Assembly: GCA_964401335.1 (NCBI GenBank)
Contig: CAYNYK010000001.1
Coordinates: 172,407-236,406, forward strand
Direction: 5' to 3'
Source: JAAYCU01 sp964401335
Lineage (GTDB): Bacteria > Planctomycetota > Phycisphaerae > UBA1845 > PWPN01
DNA: 64,000 nucleotides
Under the pieces are notes generated by a model. It was not told the DNA's origin, searched no databases, and worked only from the letters and a program-made list of their open reading frames with translations. Each line of letters starts with the position of its first letter. Position 1 is the stretch's first letter. The translations under genes and the position numbers were made by a program. Positions 33,795 through 43,003 of the stretch are shown one piece after another.

Positions 33795-34780
33795 CGGTCA
33801 CTCTCTGGCTGATCGCCGCCTTGATTTGCCTGCTGGGCAGCGCCTTTTTCAGCGGTGCGGAGATGGGCCTGTATAGTCTGAACCGTCTGCGTCTGCGGGT
33901 GCAGGTGGGCAAGAACGACCCGCCTCAGGCCCGGATGCTCTTGCGTCTGCACGACAACCGCCAGGAAACGGTGCTGGCCATCCTGCTGGGCAACAATCTG
34001 GCCAACTATCTGCTGACGACCACCGCCTCGCTCGTGCTCATCGGGCTGGCCGGGCTGAATCCGAACCGGGCGGAGTTTTATACCGCCGCGTTGGTGTCGC
34101 CCATTATCTTTGTGTTCGGCGATGTGGTGCCGAAGAACTGGTTTCAATTCGATACCGAGCGGCTGATGAACCGCTCGGCCCGTCTGCTCCGGGTTACAGT
34201 GGAAGTTTTTCGCTGGACGGGTGTGCTTTGGTTGTTGCGGCAGATGACGCGCGTCGGGGCGCGGCTGGCCGGACATGATGCGAACGATGACTGGCGCGAG
34301 CCGCGGGGCGAGATCGTCGGGTTGCTTCGGGAGGTGGCCGCCCACGGAGCGTTGAGCGAGGAGCAGGCGGATATCTTTCAGCGGGTGATGGAGCTTCCCA
34401 ACGTGCGGATTGGGGCGATCATGGTTCCGCGCGGACGGGTGGTGGCGGTGACGGCCGGCGCGGATCGGGAGACGCTGGAACGATTAGTTCGAGTTCACGA
34501 CTATTCGCGCATGCCGGTATTGAGTAAGGACGGCCGCGCGGTGCTCGGGGTGGTCAACGTGTTCGACGTGCTGGCCGACGAGTCGCCCGGCACGGTGGAG
34601 AAGTGGATGTGCCCGGCGTTGACGGTTCGAGCGAGCGATTCGGCGGCGTTAGCCTTGGTACGCTTGCAGCGAAACAAGTCTACCATGGCCGTCGTCACCG
34701 ACCCCCGCCGCGGCTTCGTGGGCCTGATTACGCTCAAGGATGTCGTCGAGGAAATCCTCGGCCCGCTGCCGGCGTGGTGA
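33791..34780 (+). CDS. Second DUF21-CBS membrane protein, lacks C-terminal CorC domain
   Basis: 329 residues, starting inside the stop of the previous gene. It has the same DUF21 membrane domain (LLGSAFFSGAEMGLYSLNR, LLGNNLANYLL, FGDVVPKNWFQF) and a CBS pair (VRIGAIMVPRGRVVAV, YSRMPVLSKDGRAVLGVVN, TMAVVTDPRRGFVGLITLKD). It stops after EEILGPLPAW and so lacks the transporter-associated domain of its partner. Tandem long and short copies suggest a two-subunit assembly. The ion transported is unknown. Confidence 0.88.
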   Translation: MTVTLWLIAALICLLGSAFFSGAEMGLYSLNRLRLRVQVGKNDPPQARMLLRLHDNRQETVLAILLGNNLANYLLTTTASLVLIGLAGLNPNRAEFYTAALVSPIIFVFGDVVPKNWFQFDTERLMNRSARLLRVTVEVFRWTGVLWLLRQMTRVGARLAGHDANDDWREPRGEIVGLLREVAAHGALSEEQADIFQRVMELPNVRIGAIMVPRGRVVAVTAGADRETLERLVRVHDYSRMPVLSKDGRAVLGVVNVFDVLADESPGTVEKWMCPALTVRASDSAALALVRLQRNKSTMAVVTDPRRGFVGLITLKDVVEEILGPLPAW

Positions 34781-34945
34781 CCGATTTTGATCCCCGGGCG
34801 TTTGATTGGTGTAACTCATTCCATCGCAAGCAAATCTGGTTTCCAAGGTAGCGGCAGCGCCGCGACCTTGGTCTGATGGATGCAATCCCGTCGGGATTGG
34901 ATATGGGGAGTCCGATTACATTACGCGCTAAACGGTCTGTTGTGC

Positions 34946-36148
34946 TTACGGCCTTGTGGCCGTAGGTCGTGGCCACTGCTCGTCGAGAAATGAAAGCATG
35001 CGGCGGGCGTATTCCTCGGGTGCGGTGGTGATGATGTTGCTGTGCGGGCCGGGGCCGACGGCCAGATTGTACAAATGCTGCGCGTGTTCCGCCGGCATGC
35101 CGCGATCCTCATCTCCATGCACAAACATCACCGGCCGATTGCCAAGCCGAGGCACGGCCTCATCGGCCGCAGAGGCGAAAAAATTCGTACCGGTCTGCGC
35201 GCTCATCATGGCCAGGACGATATTCGCATACAAAGGACCGATGATGGGTACCCGCTTGGCATGATGATGCGCTAGCGTGTACGGCGAGCGGAAAGGGCTG
35301 TCGAGAATGACCGCGTCGATCCGCTCATCCCGGACGGCGGCCAAAGCTAGGGCCATCGAACCCAGCGACGATCCCAGGCCCACGATCTTCTGCGATTCCT
35401 TGGGGTGTTCCGCCTTCAGCCAATCGACGACGGCCAGCACGTCCCGCCACTCCCGCAGGCCGTAGGTCAGCGTCCGCCCGTCGCTGCCGCCATGGGCGCG
35501 AAAATCGAAGAACACCACGTTGTATCCCTTGTGGGCCAGCGGGCCGAGGAACCAGATAAAGTTGCCTTTGTTGGCCCCGGCGCCGTGGCAGATGATGATG
35601 GTGCGGTCGGCCCCGTCTTCAGGGATGTACCATGCGTCAAGTGTTAACCCGTCGGACGTGGGAATGCGCACCGTCTCGAAAGGCATAATGAAAACGCTGA
35701 ATGGATCCTGATCGTCGGTGAATTTGCAGCGATGGGTGAGGACCACGCTCAAAAAAGCGGGAATAAAAATCAGCAGCGTCAGGCACACCCGACCGACAGG
35801 AATAAGTCGAATCATGAACGGCGAGCGAATTCCTTTTCGACGCCGCCAACGAGCCCAGCGAACCCAGCGTTGCCCCATGCGTCCCACGGTCTGTGCCCAT
35901 AATTCCCAGGCCAGCCGACAAGAAACCGTAAACCAGAAGACAATGAATATCTCACGGATAACGACCTTGGCCGTCGCGATCCACGCCACGAAAGCCATCG
36001 CGCCCCCGATCAGCAGCAACATGACCACGGTGTAGAAAACCAGTGAACGTATTCGGAAGTGACGATATCTGGGAAATCGCCAGAGTAGCAGCCCGCCAAG
36101 AAAGATGGGGGCGAATACAAAAACAACTACACCGGCTAATGAGAGCAT
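34946..36148 (-). CDS. Membrane-anchored alpha/beta hydrolase
   Basis: About 400 residues from the ATG at 36148 (MLSLAGVVVFVFAPIFL); a TTG at 36202 would add 18 residues without hydrophobic character. The first 160 residues hold about four membrane segments and a basic loop (WARWRRRKG). A hydrolase domain follows: the oxyanion region IIICHGAGANKGNF, the nucleophile elbow GLGSSLGSMAL (central Ser), an Asp in VHGDEDRG and a His in GPGPHSN. This resembles the BAAT/AbhD-type DUF of planctomycetes. Substrate unknown. The stop codon lies inside a hairpin (TACGGCC-ACA-GGCCGTA), and the C-terminus RPTATRP comes from it. Confidence 0.82.
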   Translation of the reverse strand: MLSLAGVVVFVFAPIFLGGLLLWRFPRYRHFRIRSLVFYTVVMLLLIGGAMAFVAWIATAKVVIREIFIVFWFTVSCRLAWELWAQTVGRMGQRWVRWARWRRRKGIRSPFMIRLIPVGRVCLTLLIFIPAFLSVVLTHRCKFTDDQDPFSVFIMPFETVRIPTSDGLTLDAWYIPEDGADRTIIICHGAGANKGNFIWFLGPLAHKGYNVVFFDFRAHGGSDGRTLTYGLREWRDVLAVVDWLKAEHPKESQKIVGLGSSLGSMALALAAVRDERIDAVILDSPFRSPYTLAHHHAKRVPIIGPLYANIVLAMMSAQTGTNFFASAADEAVPRLGNRPVMFVHGDEDRGMPAEHAQHLYNLAVGPGPHSNIITTAPEEYARRMLSFLDEQWPRPTATRP

Positions 36149-36619
36149 ATATTTACCACACAAAGAGGGCAGAGCGGGTCTGCGTATTGGTTTCTCCCAC
36201 AAGGGTACCGGTTGGGTGTAACACCTGCAACTTCAATGAATCGCCGATACAAGACCGACTTTGCTCGAATGGAGATATTTTGTCAATATTGAATAAAATA
36301 TGCCCGATAAAATCCTTGTCATCAACTCTCAGCTTGCTCTATCCACCCATCGATTTGTTTCAGGAAATCTATAGCGGTCAAGATTATCCAGTTGACCCGG
36401 CAAATTTTTACGATAATATGGTTAGTGGCGACGGGTGGATCCGTCGCCCTGTATCAGCGGGTTAACCGGGCCAGAAGGGCCAGACGCAGGAGCACTGGCC
36501 GATCCTCCTAAATGCAGGACCGTCAACTTCTCGACCCTCCCCCTTCCGCACCGGAAAACTCGCCGGCGGTCCTGATTCATGGGCTAAAAGTTAGCCTGTT
36601 TCCCAATTGGAGTCCTTGT
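36149..36619. other. Intergenic region
   Basis: 471 bp without a supported gene. A perfect hairpin GGCGACGG-GTGGAT-CCGTCGCC lies at 36427-36448. A plus-strand frame crossing 36043-36465 is partly the shadow of the hydrolase gene and has no recognised family. Confidence 0.45.
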
Positions 36620-36955
36620 ATGTCGTTTGAAGACAAAATGATTACCTGCGTGGATTGTGGCGCGGAATTCGTCCACTCAGCGGAGGATCAATCCCGCTAC
36701 GCCGAGCGTGGTTTCGCCAATGAGCCCAAGCGTTGCCGCGCCTGCCGCGACAAGCGGAAAGCCCAGACCGGTGGTGGTCGTGGCCACGGTTCGGGTGGCG
36801 GCGGCGGCGGTGGTGGCGGTTACGGTCAGCGTCGGCCTCGCGAGTCGTTCGAGGCGGTTTGTGCCGAGTGTGGAGCCACGACCACGGTTCCGTTCAAGCC
36901 GACTAATGGGCGGCCTGTATACTGTGGCGACTGCTTCCGCAGCCGGCGGCGCTAA
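36620..36955 (+). CDS. Small double zinc-ribbon protein with glycine-rich linker
   Basis: 111 residues from the ATG at 36620 (TTGGAG upstream; an earlier in-frame ATG at 36512 is less likely). An N-terminal zinc ribbon has CVDCGAEFVHSAEDQ and CRACRDKRK. A linker of about ten glycines follows, and then a second ribbon has CAECGATTTVPFKP and YCGDCFRS. This is the arrangement of the zinc-ribbon/CXXC-type proteins found in many Planctomycetota and Chloroflexota. Binding to nucleic acid or the ribosome is a guess from the arginine-rich end (FRSRRR). A terminator follows at 37046-37072. Confidence 0.82.
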   Translation: MSFEDKMITCVDCGAEFVHSAEDQSRYAERGFANEPKRCRACRDKRKAQTGGGRGHGSGGGGGGGGGYGQRRPRESFEAVCAECGATTTVPFKPTNGRPVYCGDCFRSRRR

Positions 36956-37401
36956 TCAACATTCGATTATCCCCGCAATAAATGCAATAACCTTGGATGT
37001 GTTGGTTTTCTTTGCCACATAAAGGCCAAGAGGTGGGTTTTTTTTGTCCTCGTCATCAGCGGGGACTTTTTTATATTTCCACTTCCCGATTTTCATTCAT
37101 GGCAGGTATATGCTTCTTTCCGATAACAATTTACCTTGAGGTCGGAGAGAAAAATAACAGCCACCCAAGCTTCACGGCACGCGTTTTGCATGGTGTAAAT
37201 GCGACATAAATGATTGTTAGATAAAATCATAAGTTCATTTGCCTCAGGCCAAAACCCGTGCTATATTTAACGGACTTACCTGAGAGCGAAAAGAGCGGTT
37301 TGGAGATCGTTTTTTTGACGTAAACAACTGTCAAATCTTATCTTAGGCGAATTTGCGATAAATTTTACGGATTGTTCACTGGGGCACCAAAGAGGGTTAA
37401 A
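36956..37401. other. Leader region of the dnaG-rpoD unit
   Basis: 446 AT-rich bases hold the terminator above and must contain the dnaG-rpoD promoter. No hexamers stand out. The first in-frame codon for dnaG is a TTG at 37372, but the better start is 37402. Confidence 0.45.
37046..37072 (+). terminator. Intrinsic terminator after zinc-ribbon gene
   Basis: GTCCTCG (37046-37052) pairs with CGGGGAC (37060-37066) including one G-U wobble, followed by TTTTTT. It is 90 bp past the zinc-ribbon stop. Confidence 0.65.
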
Positions 37402-39273
37402 TTGTCATCATTTGACCGTGAAATACTAACAAGGCGTATTCGTGACGCCGTAAATATCGTGGATGTCGTAGGAAACTACGTGGCCTTGAAGCGCGCGGGC
37501 GACAATTACAAAGGCCTGTGCCCTTTCCACGAGGAAAAAACGCCCTCTTTCAATGTGAATGTGACCAAGCAGATTTTTAAGTGTTTCGGATGTGGGGCGG
37601 GGGGGGACGTTTTCAAGTTTATCCAGCTTAAGGAGCGGGTTGATTTTCCCGAGGCCCGCCGGTTATTGGCCGACCGTGCGGGTATATCGCTTGAACAGGA
37701 GCGAACCGGCCTAGTGGGCGATGGGCCTGGAAAAAATGAGCTGATCCGCGTCAATGAATGGGCGAAATCCATTTACCAGCGGAATTACCATGATCCGGCT
37801 GGTGAAGGTGCCCGGAGGTATGTGCAAGGGCGGGGGATTTCCGAGGAATCGGTCAAGGCTTTCGGGCTAGGTTTGGCTGTTGACAGTTTTGATTCTTTAT
37901 TGCGTCAGGCCCAACAGGCGAAGATCGATATTCAATGGCTGTTGGCCGCTGGTTTGATCAAGGCCCGTCCGAACGGCGGTTATTACGACACGTTCCGCAA
38001 CCGGTTGATGTTTCCAATCAGCGACGTGAACGGACGGGTGATCGGTTTCGGCGGGCGGACGTTGGGGGATGATCCGGCGAAATACCTGAACACGCCGGCT
38101 ACCGTCCTGTTTGACAAGAGCGCGAACTTATTCGGGATGGACCGCGCCCGAACAGCGATTACCGAGAAAAAACGAGTTATCGTCGTGGAGGGTTATACGG
38201 ACTGTATCATGGCCCACCAGTTTGGTTTCACCGAGACGGTGGCTACATTGGGGACGGCCATGACGGAGGGGCACGCCCGCTTGCTGCGTCGCTTCGTGGA
38301 GCGGGTGATACTGCTTTTCGACAGCGACTCGGCCGGTCAGCGGGCGGCCGACTCCGCCCTTTCGGTGACGCTGGCCAGCGGGCTGGAAGTGGCCGTCACC
38401 CGTGTTCCAGAAGGCAAAGACCCTTGTGACTACTTATTATCGGCCGGCAAAATAGGTTTTGAATCGGTGTTGAATCAAGGGGTTGCCGCGCTAGAATTCA
38501 AGTGGAGGCAGTTGTTGAATAGTTTTTCGGGGGACACCACGGGGACCGGCCGACGAAATGCCATTGAAGCCTATTTACAGGAGGTTTCCGGTTGGGTAGC
38601 CCGCGGGGCGATCGATCCGATCCAGAAGGGGTTGATCCTCGGCCAGTTGAGTAAAGTTTTGTCGATCCCGGTAGAGGATCTGTACCGCCAAGTGCAGCGC
38701 ATGACTCGGCAGGCGGGGGCCCGGTTGACGCCGGTGGCCTCTTCCGTATCCGGAATACCGGTGCCGGGGCCGTCCACCGACGATTCGTTGAACGCCGAGC
38801 AGCGCGCGTATCAACAGATCGTCGAGGTGCTGTTGAACGATGCCTCATACTATCCGCGGGTGAAGGAGGTATTGAATCCCGCGGCGATGCGAGACCCGGC
38901 TTTGCGGGCGGTTTTCACGGAATGGGCCGCCTTGGTGGAATCGGATGAGCCATGGCGATTGGATGCATTGATCGGCCGATTCGAAGAGGAGCATTTTGGT
39001 CGGCTGATTACGGATTTGCAGATGCGCGGCGAGCGTCGTGGGAACTACGCCGCGGTAATCGAGGGGGCCATTTCTTGTGTCCGGTCCTGCGCCGAGGCGC
39101 GCCGGACGGCGATGTTGGCCGAGGAGATACGCGACCAACGTCGAAAAGTCCAGGGAACCGACAGGGAAAAGCCCGTACCCGAGGGTGAGGACGATCGGCT
39201 GGCGGCCTTATCCGCCGCCGCCCGTTTGACCCATTTTTCCCCCATGCGGGCGAGGCGTAAATATGTGCAGTAA
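37402..39273 (+). CDS. dnaG: DNA primase
   Basis: About 623 residues. I choose the TTG at 37402 because GAGGG lies 5 nt upstream (37392-37396); the only earlier option is another TTG at 37372. The zinc-binding domain has GLCPFHEEKTPSF and CFGCGAGGDVF, followed by the RNA polymerase-like core with LMFPISDVNGRVIGFGGR and a TOPRIM domain (VVEGYTDCIMAHQFG and LLFDSDSAGQRA). The C-terminal part is the DnaB-interacting helical domain. It lays RNA primers at the replication fork. It is followed 150 bp later by rpoD, the usual macromolecular synthesis pairing. Confidence 0.95.
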   Translation: MSSFDREILTRRIRDAVNIVDVVGNYVALKRAGDNYKGLCPFHEEKTPSFNVNVTKQIFKCFGCGAGGDVFKFIQLKERVDFPEARRLLADRAGISLEQERTGLVGDGPGKNELIRVNEWAKSIYQRNYHDPAGEGARRYVQGRGISEESVKAFGLGLAVDSFDSLLRQAQQAKIDIQWLLAAGLIKARPNGGYYDTFRNRLMFPISDVNGRVIGFGGRTLGDDPAKYLNTPATVLFDKSANLFGMDRARTAITEKKRVIVVEGYTDCIMAHQFGFTETVATLGTAMTEGHARLLRRFVERVILLFDSDSAGQRAADSALSVTLASGLEVAVTRVPEGKDPCDYLLSAGKIGFESVLNQGVAALEFKWRQLLNSFSGDTTGTGRRNAIEAYLQEVSGWVARGAIDPIQKGLILGQLSKVLSIPVEDLYRQVQRMTRQAGARLTPVASSVSGIPVPGPSTDDSLNAEQRAYQQIVEVLLNDASYYPRVKEVLNPAAMRDPALRAVFTEWAALVESDEPWRLDALIGRFEEEHFGRLITDLQMRGERRGNYAAVIEGAISCVRSCAEARRTAMLAEEIRDQRRKVQGTDREKPVPEGEDDRLAALSAAARLTHFSPMRARRKYVQ

Positions 39274-39423
39274 ACGATAACTTGGCCGGGGGAGGCGTAT
39301 TCCGGCCGATTTTAAGGTTCGAGTGGACGTTGCGGATAGGCCTGTTTGGAGGAGGAGGATTCTTCGCGGTAGATGGAGCGACCGCCCGCGGGCCACGCGA
39401 CGTATGGATGGAGACCACGTAGG

Positions 39424-41220
39424 ATGTTGACGAGCGAAACGACCAAGAAGGATCCGGTTCAGGAAGCGATCAGCTTGTTGCTCGATCGCGCGAAAACCCG
39501 CAAATACAACTATCTGACTTGGGAAGAGTTGAACGAGACCCTTCCGGACGAGGCCATCAACCCGGACAAGCTTGAGATGGTCATGATCAGCCTCCAGGAG
39601 AGCGGGACGGAGATGATTGACGAGGCGGAGGCCGACCGGTTGGGTATTGAGCGTGAGCGGGGGGTGCTTCAGCAGTTGGACCGCTTCACGATCACAGAGA
39701 CCCCGGCCAAAAAGCCGCCGCTGGCGGTGGAGAAAGACGACGAGGATCTGAAGGAGAAATTGGAAGGGGAGATTCTTATCGACGACAGCGGTTCGCGACG
39801 GATCGACGATCCGGTACGGATGTATCTCACCCAGATGGGGGAGATACCGTTGTTGACTCGTGCGCAGGAAATCGCCCTGGCCAAGAAAATCGAGCTGACC
39901 CGTATGGCCTTCCGTCAGCAGGTGCTGGAAAGCGATTACTGCATTGCCCAGGCGGTAGATATCCTCCAGCAGGTGGCCGACGGACGGCTCCCCTTTGATC
40001 GGACGATGAAGATTTCGACTTCCGAGGCGATGGCCAAGAACACGATTACCAAGCTGCTTCCGGAAAACCTGGCCACCGTTCGCAAGTTGATGGACCTGAA
40101 CCAGGCGGATTACCAGAAGCTGACCACGACGCGGATGTCCGCCGCCGCCCGGTTGGCCCTCGTGCGGACCATGAATCAGCGCCGCCGCAAGGTCGCCAAA
40201 CTCCTCGAGGAACTTTCCCTGCGCACCAGTCGGATCATCCCCCTGATGCGCAAGCTCAAGTCCGTTTGTCGTAAGATGGTGGACCTGAAGAACCGCCTGG
40301 AAAGGGAGAAAACCCGGACCGGGACAAACGCCGACGATCTGGCCGCCATGGAAGATGAATACGCCGGTCTGGAGTCCTTGGTGCTCGAACCGGTCGAGGC
40401 CCTGAGCAAGCGTCTGGAGCGTATGGAGCGAGTGTTTGCCGAGTATGAGGACGCCAAGCGCAAGCTGTCCGGCGGCAACCTGCGCCTGGTGGTGTCTATC
40501 GCCAAGAAATACCGCAACCGCGGATTGAGTTTTCTGGACATCATTCAGGAGGGTAACACCGGCCTCATGCGGGCGGTGGACAAATACGAATACCGCCGCG
40601 GTTACAAGTTCAGCACCTACGCCACATGGTGGATTCGACAGGCGATCACCCGCGCGATCGCCGACCATGCCCGCACGATTCGCATCCCCGTGCATATGAT
40701 CGAGACGATGAGTCGCTTGCGCAACATTTCCAAGCAGTTGTTGCAGGAAATGGGTCGCGAGCCGACCATCGAGGAGATCGCCAAACGGGCCCGCATGCCG
40801 GTGAGCGAAGCGCGGCGGGTAATGAAGATCAGCCGCCACCCGATCTCCCTGGATCGGCCGGTGGGTGAAAGCGAGGATTCGTATTTCGGCGATTTCCTCG
40901 AAGACGACTCCGCCGACTGCCCGGTGCAATCCGCCGGTAACGAGATGCTCAAGGACCGTATCGAGGAAGTGCTCAAGACCCTGACTTACCGCGAGCGGGA
41001 GATCCTCAAGCTGCGTTACGGGATCGGTGACGGCTACACCTACACGCTGGAGGAGGTGGGCAAGATTTTCAAGGTCACCCGCGAGCGCGTGCGGCAGGTC
41101 GAGGCCAAGGCCATCCGTAAGTTGCAGCATCCCGTTCGGGCCCGCAAGCTGGAAGGTTTCCTCGAAACGACCGGTTGGGGTGACATGCAGCCGGAGGAAC
41201 AGGCCGAAGCGGAAGTATAA
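39424..41220 (+). CDS. rpoD: RNA polymerase primary sigma factor RpoD
   Basis: About 598 residues from the ATG at 39424. Region 1.1 is followed by DDPVRMYLTQMGEIPLLTR (region 1.2), then a non-conserved insertion (about residues 180-330) typical of long group 1 sigmas. Region 2 has NLRLVVSIAKKYRNRGLSF and YKFSTYATWWIRQAITRAI; region 3 has GREPTIEEIAKRA; region 4 has TYREREILKLRYGIGDGYT and VTRERVRQVEAKAI. It directs polymerase to housekeeping -35/-10 promoters such as the TATAAT at 9290. The acidic C-terminal tail (QPEEQAEAEV) is an extension. Confidence 0.96.
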   Translation: MLTSETTKKDPVQEAISLLLDRAKTRKYNYLTWEELNETLPDEAINPDKLEMVMISLQESGTEMIDEAEADRLGIERERGVLQQLDRFTITETPAKKPPLAVEKDDEDLKEKLEGEILIDDSGSRRIDDPVRMYLTQMGEIPLLTRAQEIALAKKIELTRMAFRQQVLESDYCIAQAVDILQQVADGRLPFDRTMKISTSEAMAKNTITKLLPENLATVRKLMDLNQADYQKLTTTRMSAAARLALVRTMNQRRRKVAKLLEELSLRTSRIIPLMRKLKSVCRKMVDLKNRLEREKTRTGTNADDLAAMEDEYAGLESLVLEPVEALSKRLERMERVFAEYEDAKRKLSGGNLRLVVSIAKKYRNRGLSFLDIIQEGNTGLMRAVDKYEYRRGYKFSTYATWWIRQAITRAIADHARTIRIPVHMIETMSRLRNISKQLLQEMGREPTIEEIAKRARMPVSEARRVMKISRHPISLDRPVGESEDSYFGDFLEDDSADCPVQSAGNEMLKDRIEEVLKTLTYREREILKLRYGIGDGYTYTLEEVGKIFKVTRERVRQVEAKAIRKLQHPVRARKLEGFLETTGWGDMQPEEQAEAEV

Positions 41221-41309
41221 ACCCGAACGTCATACGTCCGATGTTTCGCCACGGAGGCCCGGCTGGGCGCAGGCCGGCTTCGTCGGCATGGAACATGGAC
41301 TTTGCTGAT

Positions 41310-42341
41310 TTACGTCTCCGGGTCTTGCCGGCTCCCCGAAAAAACAGTGTCAATAATCTGGGACAGGTCGCCATCGCCGGATGAGGTATGGCCGTATATT
41401 TCCTCGCCCTTGGGCATGGGAGCCTTGTCAATTTCGAGCAGTTTTTGACTCAATTGCTGGGCCAGCAAGTCATAGATACCCGAGTCAATGATATCGAGAC
41501 GCAACAGATCGGCGAATTCCTTGATGCGGATTTGGCTATCGGGGAGAGCTTGGGCCAGTAGGGACGTTTCCAGTTGAAGTTCATGCATGAGCCAGGCACA
41601 ATCCATGGCGACCTTGTCGAGGTGTTCCGGACTTTCGCAGAGGTATTTGGCGATCTGATCGGCGGCCGCGACCAGCCGAGCGAGAGGCCGGTCCTGAATC
41701 TCCTTGACGGGGTGCGGGTGCCAGCGGACGGTTTCGCAAACGATTTCGGGCAACTGCCAATGTTCGAGCACCAAGGCCGAAGCCTGTCCGTGATGAATAC
41801 CGATCTGTTCCGTCTCCATGGCGGCCAAATGGGTTTGTCCGCCGGGCCGATACTGTTCCAGGAGCGGGAGGTATTTGTCGTGCAGGACTTCGTTTAGGAT
41901 GACCACGCCGATATCCGCGAGCAGGCCGGCGATGAACGCCTCCTCGCGGTGCCGGGGATCGAGAACATCCGCGAGCCGGGCCGAAAGGACGGCGGTATTG
42001 ATCGAGCGTCTCCAATAGTAGGCAGTATCCAGACCGGCGACAATTTTCCGGTCGATGCTGTCCACGATGTAACGGCCCAATACCAGGGTGCGCACCCGCT
42101 TGATCCCCAACAGAATCAGGGCATGATGTAGCGAGGTGATCCGCCGGGTCACGCCGAACAGCGGCGAGTTGGCCAGACGCAGAATGTCGCTGGTGGAGCC
42201 GGGATCCGTCGAAAAAATCTCGACGATCTCGTCAAAGTCAAAATCCGGTTGCTGGACGATTTCCAAAAAACGGACGGCCACCTGCGGCATGGAAGGAATG
42301 GCCGTCGTGCGTTTCAGCAGATCCAGAACGACATGGTCCAT
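41310..42341 (-). CDS. HDOD domain signalling protein
   Basis: About 343 residues from the ATG at 42341 (AGGGA upstream); a longer version from 42389 is possible. The HDOD domain, an HD-GYP relative lacking most metal ligands, spans about residues 10-220. Marks are IPSMPQVAVRFLEIV, DPGSTSDILRLANSPLFG, LLADIGVVILNEVL and HHGQASALVLEHWQLPE. HDOD proteins often act in signalling, chemotaxis or motility control without phosphodiesterase activity. The remaining 120 residues have no recognised domain. Convergent with rpoD, 90 bp apart. Confidence 0.88.
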   Translation of the reverse strand: MDHVVLDLLKRTTAIPSMPQVAVRFLEIVQQPDFDFDEIVEIFSTDPGSTSDILRLANSPLFGVTRRITSLHHALILLGIKRVRTLVLGRYIVDSIDRKIVAGLDTAYYWRRSINTAVLSARLADVLDPRHREEAFIAGLLADIGVVILNEVLHDKYLPLLEQYRPGGQTHLAAMETEQIGIHHGQASALVLEHWQLPEIVCETVRWHPHPVKEIQDRPLARLVAAADQIAKYLCESPEHLDKVAMDCAWLMHELQLETSLLAQALPDSQIRIKEFADLLRLDIIDSGIYDLLAQQLSQKLLEIDKAPMPKGEEIYGHTSSGDGDLSQIIDTVFSGSRQDPET

Positions 42342-42718
42342 GAGTCTATCCCTGCTCTTTATACCGCCCCGATATCGCGTCCCATACACAAACGCCGTTC
42401 ATCAGGCGCGGTAAAAAAATTACCTGCCCAGGCGTTGCATCGACCGGACGGCAGGGCGGCCTTAGTTTGGATTGCATGGTAGAGGGGAATACGCAGCAAC
42501 GTCCGATAGCCCGGATTATTTACCACCGAGGTCACGGAGAGCACGGAGTTTGGTTTAAGTGATAGATAAAATGTCTGTTCCGGCTTTTTATCAGACAATG
42601 GGTGGTTGCGACAAGTTCACTATCGGGTTGGGCGTTTTTTATCGCGCGTCGGGGGATTAATTAACCGATGGCAGGTATCAGAGCGGCGAGGATTTCGCCA
42701 GGAGGAGCGTGCGTCGTC
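42342..42718. other. Intergenic region with dispersed CACGGAG words
   Basis: 377 bp with no supported gene. CCACCGAGGTCACGGAGAGC (42522-42541), followed by ACGGAG, resembles a simple dispersed repeat seen in many environmental genomes. No promoter was recognised. Confidence 0.4.
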
Positions 42719-43003
42719 ATGGATTGTCGCGTCAATCTCACCGTTGAAGTGGAGCAGGTTGGTAACGGGCTGGCCATCCGTAAACCCGTATCCGTGCAGC
42801 TGGTTTACCGGAACAAGCAATGGCGGGCGGAGTGCATGGATCCNNNNNNNNNNCCGCCGGTTGAAACTGACCCGTTTGAGCATATGGAAGAGGCGGTCGT
42901 TGCCGGTGCCCGAGCCATCCAAAATGAATTGCAGGCCCAGGTCATCGAAACCCCGATGATCGTCGGTAAAATCACACCTGAACGGGTCTTGGCCCTGTTT
43001 TAA
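42719..43003 (+). CDS. Small hypothetical protein interrupted by a 10-N gap
   Basis: A frame of about 94 codons from the ATG at 42719, with GGAGGAG 11 nt upstream, reads MDCRVNLTVEVEQVGNGLAI and, after ten N, a second part ending in TPMIVGKITPERVLALF. The sequence looks protein-like but has no family I know. Because the gap length is uncertain, the second half may be in a different frame or the product longer. It is convergent with the end of the bat operon, which it overlaps by four bases. Confidence 0.5.
   Translation: MDCRVNLTVEVEQVGNGLAIRKPVSVQLVYRNKQWRAECMDXXXXPPVETDPFEHMEEAVVAGARAIQNELQAQVIETPMIVGKITPERVLALF
42844..42853. other. Assembly gap (10 N)
   Basis: Ten N interrupt the small hypothetical gene. 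The number is probably a placeholder. Confidence 0.95.

Noticed and set aside
39208..41130. 640-codon minus-strand frame over rpoD
   Set aside because: rpoD is unmistakable on the plus strand; the reverse frame has no family resemblance.
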